In this document: piece after piece, positions 37,685 through 40,034 of the stretch
Numbering within the stretch: position 1 is the first letter of the stretch
Layout of the letters: the number at the start of each line of letters is the position of its first letter
Assembly (NCBI GenBank): GCA_964511405.1
Contig: CAZEFK010000040.1
Coordinates: 1 to 40,034, forward strand
Origin: CAZEFK01 sp964511405
Lineage (GTDB): Bacteria; Pseudomonadota; Alphaproteobacteria; Elsterales; Elsteraceae
Reading direction: 5' to 3'
Length of the DNA: 40,034 bases
Translations under genes and position numbers: made by a program
Notes under the pieces: generated by a model
The model's database searches: none
The model's input: only the letters and a program-made list of their open reading frames with translations
What the model was told of the DNA's origin: nothing

Positions 37685-37714
37685 ATAGCCCCGGCTTCGC
37701 ATAAGCCAGGCTAT
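37685..37714. terminator. Terminator-like hairpin after the binding protein gene
   Basis: ATAGCC-CC-GGCTT-CGCAT-AAGCC-A-GGCTAT: an 11-bp stem with one small internal loop, starting nine bases after the stop codon at 37674-37676. There is no T-run, so it may pause or protect the transcript rather than terminate on its own. Confidence 0.5.
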
Positions 37715-37793
37715 GGCGACGGCCGAATTAACGTCGTTTGTGGCAGCGCAGCATCGCGCCCACGTTCATGGCGGAATTCCTTGGAGGTCCGCC

Positions 37794-37991
37794 ATGATGA
37801 ACGTGTCGCACACGATCGCTGCCCCCGGCCGATGGCGCCGGCCGCGCCTGGCCGTCCTGGCCGGGCTGTGGGTGGCCCGGATCCGGCAGCGCCGCAGCCT
37901 GGCCGAGCTGGACGACCGCCTGCGCCGCGACATCGGCCTGTCGGCCGCCGATGTCGCGAGCGAGGCCGCCAAGCCGTTCTGGCGCGGCTGA
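37794..37991 (+). CDS. Small DUF1127 protein
   Basis: A 65-residue basic protein with the DUF1127 signature at its C-terminus (SLAELDDRLRRDIGLSAAD, about 37-55). Members are short arginine-rich proteins; some in alphaproteobacteria are linked to phosphate or carbon metabolism and RNA turnover. The ATG is chosen because GGAGGT lies five bases before it; an upstream frame to 37713 lacks such a site. A second ATG follows immediately. It ends four bases before the convergent sigma factor gene. Confidence 0.85.
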   Translation: MMNVSHTIAAPGRWRRPRLAVLAGLWVARIRQRRSLAELDDRLRRDIGLSAADVASEAAKPFWRG

Positions 37992-37995
37992 CCGC

Positions 37996-38862
37996 TTACC
38001 CCAGCCGCGTCATCTCCGCACCCTCCAGCGCGTAGAGCGCGAAGCGGAAATCGCGGATGAACACGATGCGGCCGTCCTGCCACTCCACCAGCATGAAGTA
38101 CCAGGGCGGCCCATCCGGGTCGTTGGGATCGAGCACCAGGATCGCCGGCCGCCCTTCGACCAGGCCGGGAACCAGCAGCCAGTCGCGGCCCTGGTCGTAG
38201 CGGGTGAAATATTCCGCGACCCCGGGGCCCTTGCGCTGGGTCCGGTTGACCAGATCAAGCCGGACGTCGTCGGCCAGCATCGCGCGGATGGCATCGAAGT
38301 CGCGGGCGTTGAAGCGCTCGACATAGTGGTTCAACCGCGCCCGCTCGGCTTCGGCCAGCCGCGGCGGCTCCGCATCCTCGGGCTCGGCCGCCAGCTCGCG
38401 CAGCCGGATGCGGCCGCGCTGGAGGGCCGATTTCACCGCCGGCACCGTGGTTCCGGTGACGCCGGCCACCTCCTCCACCGAATGGCCCAGCACGTCCTTC
38501 AGGATCACGGTGCTGCGCTGGGCCACCGGCAGCCGCATGAAGGTGCGCAGGCCGGCGGCCGCCGCCGCCCGGTCCTGCGCCACATCGACCGGGTCGGCGA
38601 CCATATCAAGCTCCTCGTCGGCATGCCGGGCACTCTGCCGCGCCCGGCGGCGCAGGAAATCCAGCGCCGCGTTGTGGGCGATGCGGAACAGCCAGCCGTC
38701 CGGGTTGTCCGGCGGGCCGCTCTTGGGCAGGGCTTCCAGCGCCTTGACCAGTGCCTCCTGGACCACGTCCTCGCCGTCGATGACCGAGCCGGTCATGCGC
38801 GCGCAGTAGCGGTGGAGCCGCGGCCGCAGCTCCGCTACCACCCGGTCGAACGGCGTGTCCAT
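37996..38862 (-). CDS. ECF-type sigma factor with C-terminal SnoaL-like domain
   Basis: A 288-residue extracytoplasmic-function sigma factor. Region 2 covers about 8-75 (HRYCARMTGSVIDGEDVVQEALVKALE) and region 4 about 108-160 (LPVAQRSTVILKDVLGHSVEEVAGVTGTTVPAVKSALQRGR). An extra C-terminal NTF2/SnoaL-like domain (about 172-288) follows, which in similar sigma factors regulates activity in place of an anti-sigma factor. The DGGGKV motif of group ECF41 is not visible, so it belongs to another SnoaL-bearing group. ATG 38862 has GGAG six bases before it; a GTG at 38877 is the alternative. It follows the MFS gene with one base between. Confidence 0.9.
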   Translation of the reverse strand: MDTPFDRVVAELRPRLHRYCARMTGSVIDGEDVVQEALVKALEALPKSGPPDNPDGWLFRIAHNAALDFLRRRARQSARHADEELDMVADPVDVAQDRAAAAAGLRTFMRLPVAQRSTVILKDVLGHSVEEVAGVTGTTVPAVKSALQRGRIRLRELAAEPEDAEPPRLAEAERARLNHYVERFNARDFDAIRAMLADDVRLDLVNRTQRKGPGVAEYFTRYDQGRDWLLVPGLVEGRPAILVLDPNDPDGPPWYFMLVEWQDGRIVFIRDFRFALYALEGAEMTRLG

Positions 38863-38863
38863 C

Positions 38864-40034
38864 CTAGGCTCCGGCACCGGTCCCTCCTTTGGCCGCCATC
38901 ATGCCAGCCGGAACCACCGCGGTGCGAGGCCGGCCAGGCAGCCACAGGCCGGCCGCGGCGCCACCCAGCGACAGGACGGCCGCCACCGCCATCGCGCCCC
39001 GGAACCCGGCGCAGAACGCCGCCGGATCGGACCGGCTGCCGAGTGCCGCGAACGCCGCGACGGTCAGGGCGACGCCGAACGTGGCACCCAGCTGCCGGAT
39101 CATGCCGAGCACGCCCGACGCCTTGCCGATCTCGGCGGGCTGCACCGCGCCCACCACCGCCTTCTGCACCGTCGGGATCGATAGGGCGAAGCCGGCGCCC
39201 ATCATGATCATGGGCAGGACGGTCTCGCCATAGCCGACGTCGGGGCGGGCCACCAGCGCCAGCCAGGCCAGGCCCAGGGCCTGGACGAACAGCCCCAGCG
39301 CCACTGCCGGCGCCTCGCCGAGACGCTGCGCCAGCGCGCCTGCTTTGGGCGCGCCCGCCACCAGGGTGATGCCCCAGGGCAGCAGGCGCAGGCCGGCCCC
39401 AAGCGGTCCCTGCCCGAGCACCGCCTGCTGGAACTGGGCCAGGAAGAAGATCGCGGCCATCATGCCGGCAAGCTGCAGGCCGATCGCCAGGTTGCCGGCG
39501 GCGAAGGCGCGCAGCCGGAACAGGCGCAACGGCACCATGGGCGCGGCGGCGCAGCTTTCCCAGGCGGCGAACGCGGCCATCAGCAGCACGCCGCCGCCCA
39601 GGGCCGACAGTGTCTCCGTGCTGGTCCAGCCCGCTGAATTGGCGCGGACCAGGCCCCAGACCAAGGCCAACGCGCCGCCGCTGACCAGCGCCAGGCCGGG
39701 GATGTCGAGCGGCGCCGTCGGACCCCGCGTCTCGGGCAGGCGCCGCCGGGCCAGCACCGCGCCGACCAGGCCGAGCGGCAGGTTGAGCCAGAAGATCCAG
39801 GGCCAGGCCAGGCCTTGGGTGAGGGCGCCGCCGACCAGTGGGCCCAGGATGCTGGAGAACGCCGTGACGCTGCTGTAGATGCCGAGCGCCCAGCCCCGGC
39901 GCTCGGGCGCGAACGCGGCGCTGATCTGGGCCAGCGCCAGCGGCAGCACGGCCGCGGCGCCGGCGCCCGGCACCGCGCCCGCCCCGCTCAGCCAGCCGAA
40001 GCCCGGGGCCAAGGCACAGGCCGCCGATGCGGCC
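38864..40034 (-). CDS. DHA2-type MFS efflux transporter, N-terminal part missing
   Basis: The visible 389 residues are most of an EmrB/QacA-like drug:H+ antiporter with many hydrophobic helices. The frame is open to the window edge and the upstream residues continue the family pattern (SAACALAPGFGWL), so the gene starts beyond 40034. The ALGIYSSVTAFSSILGPLVGGAL segment is the antiporter motif C region and the WPWIFWLNLPLGL segment is typical of DHA2 members. It ends with TAG 38864-38866, one base before the sigma factor ATG, implying that the sigma factor and exporter are expressed together. The substrate is unknown. Confidence 0.9.
   Translation of the reverse strand, partial: AASAACALAPGFGWLSGAGAVPGAGAAAVLPLALAQISAAFAPERRGWALGIYSSVTAFSSILGPLVGGALTQGLAWPWIFWLNLPLGLVGAVLARRRLPETRGPTAPLDIPGLALVSGGALALVWGLVRANSAGWTSTETLSALGGGVLLMAAFAAWESCAAAPMVPLRLFRLRAFAAGNLAIGLQLAGMMAAIFFLAQFQQAVLGQGPLGAGLRLLPWGITLVAGAPKAGALAQRLGEAPAVALGLFVQALGLAWLALVARPDVGYGETVLPMIMMGAGFALSIPTVQKAVVGAVQPAEIGKASGVLGMIRQLGATFGVALTVAAFAALGSRSDPAAFCAGFRGAMAVAAVLSLGGAAAGLWLPGRPRTAVVPAGMMAAKGGTGAGA

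Noticed and set aside
1..40034. CRISPR arrays, rRNA genes, insertion sequences and riboswitches
   Set aside because: Looked for regularly spaced repeats, transposase motifs, terminal inverted repeats and conserved leader motifs; none were seen.

Overview
This is a very GC-rich, densely coded chromosomal segment of an alphaproteobacterium, most like the Rhodospirillales and relatives. The evidence is a C4-pathway 5-aminolevulinate synthase (HemA), a Coq7-type ubiquinone hydroxylase beside UbiA and UbiD, DUF374, DUF4170 and TIGR02186-family proteins, and an MsbA-DUF374-LpxK-LpxL lipid A cluster. The species cannot be named from the sequence. A run of ten Ns at 33224-33233 shows it comes from a scaffolded draft assembly. 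Genes are tightly packed, with many 4-base stop/start overlaps (ATGA, GTGA, TTGA). No stretch above 300 bases lacks a gene.

Layout. 1-2727 (+): the 3' end of trpS, then a TauE/SafE transporter, a TIGR02186 membrane-anchored protein and a universal stress protein, with the last three coupled. 2736-7036 (-): the lipid A/lipid export operon msbA-DUF374-lpxK-lpxL. 7177-10130: a glycosyltransferase plus a metallophosphoesterase (-), divergent from a diacylglycerol kinase (+). This set looks like a phospholipid-to-glycolipid remodelling locus (PlcP/Agt type). 10137-14068 (-): ubiD coupled to a YqhA-like gene, pmbA/tldE, and a small secreted protein. 14183-15761 (+): a tandem DUF4170 protein and a chemotaxis-type receptor.

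15771-19283 (-): a hybrid histidine kinase, a NemR-like TetR repressor and a zinc-independent MDR oxidoreductase, with near-identical 16-bp operators before the last two. 19367-24055 (-): four coupled genes, a TPR/OGT-like glycosyltransferase, a class III cyclase, ubiA and an ETFB-type methyltransferase. 24131-26425: hemA (+), then coq7 and dsbB (-). 26539-27414: tRNA-Leu(CAA) and an AT-richer HigB/HigA-type toxin-antitoxin pair. 27581-31746: a Nudix hydrolase, a DUF2000/Lrp divergent pair and a full-length LigD.

31763-37676 (+): a MarR regulator, then a TetR regulator leading a putative catabolic operon (Gfo/Idh/MocA dehydrogenase, DUF993 aldolase-like protein, sugar-phosphate isomerase), followed by an orphan peptide-type binding protein. 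37794-40034: a small DUF1127 protein (+), then an ECF sigma factor with a SnoaL-like tail coupled to a DHA2-type MFS exporter that runs off the window (-).

The most interesting regions are the PlcP/Agt-like lipid locus with an 11-bp-phased direct repeat in its promoter, the NemR-like electrophile/bleach-sensing module, the TetR-controlled dehydrogenase/isomerase/aldolase operon, and the OGT-like/cyclase coupling with non-canonical purine-selecting residues. Function calls rest on recognised motifs and family memory. No database search was possible.
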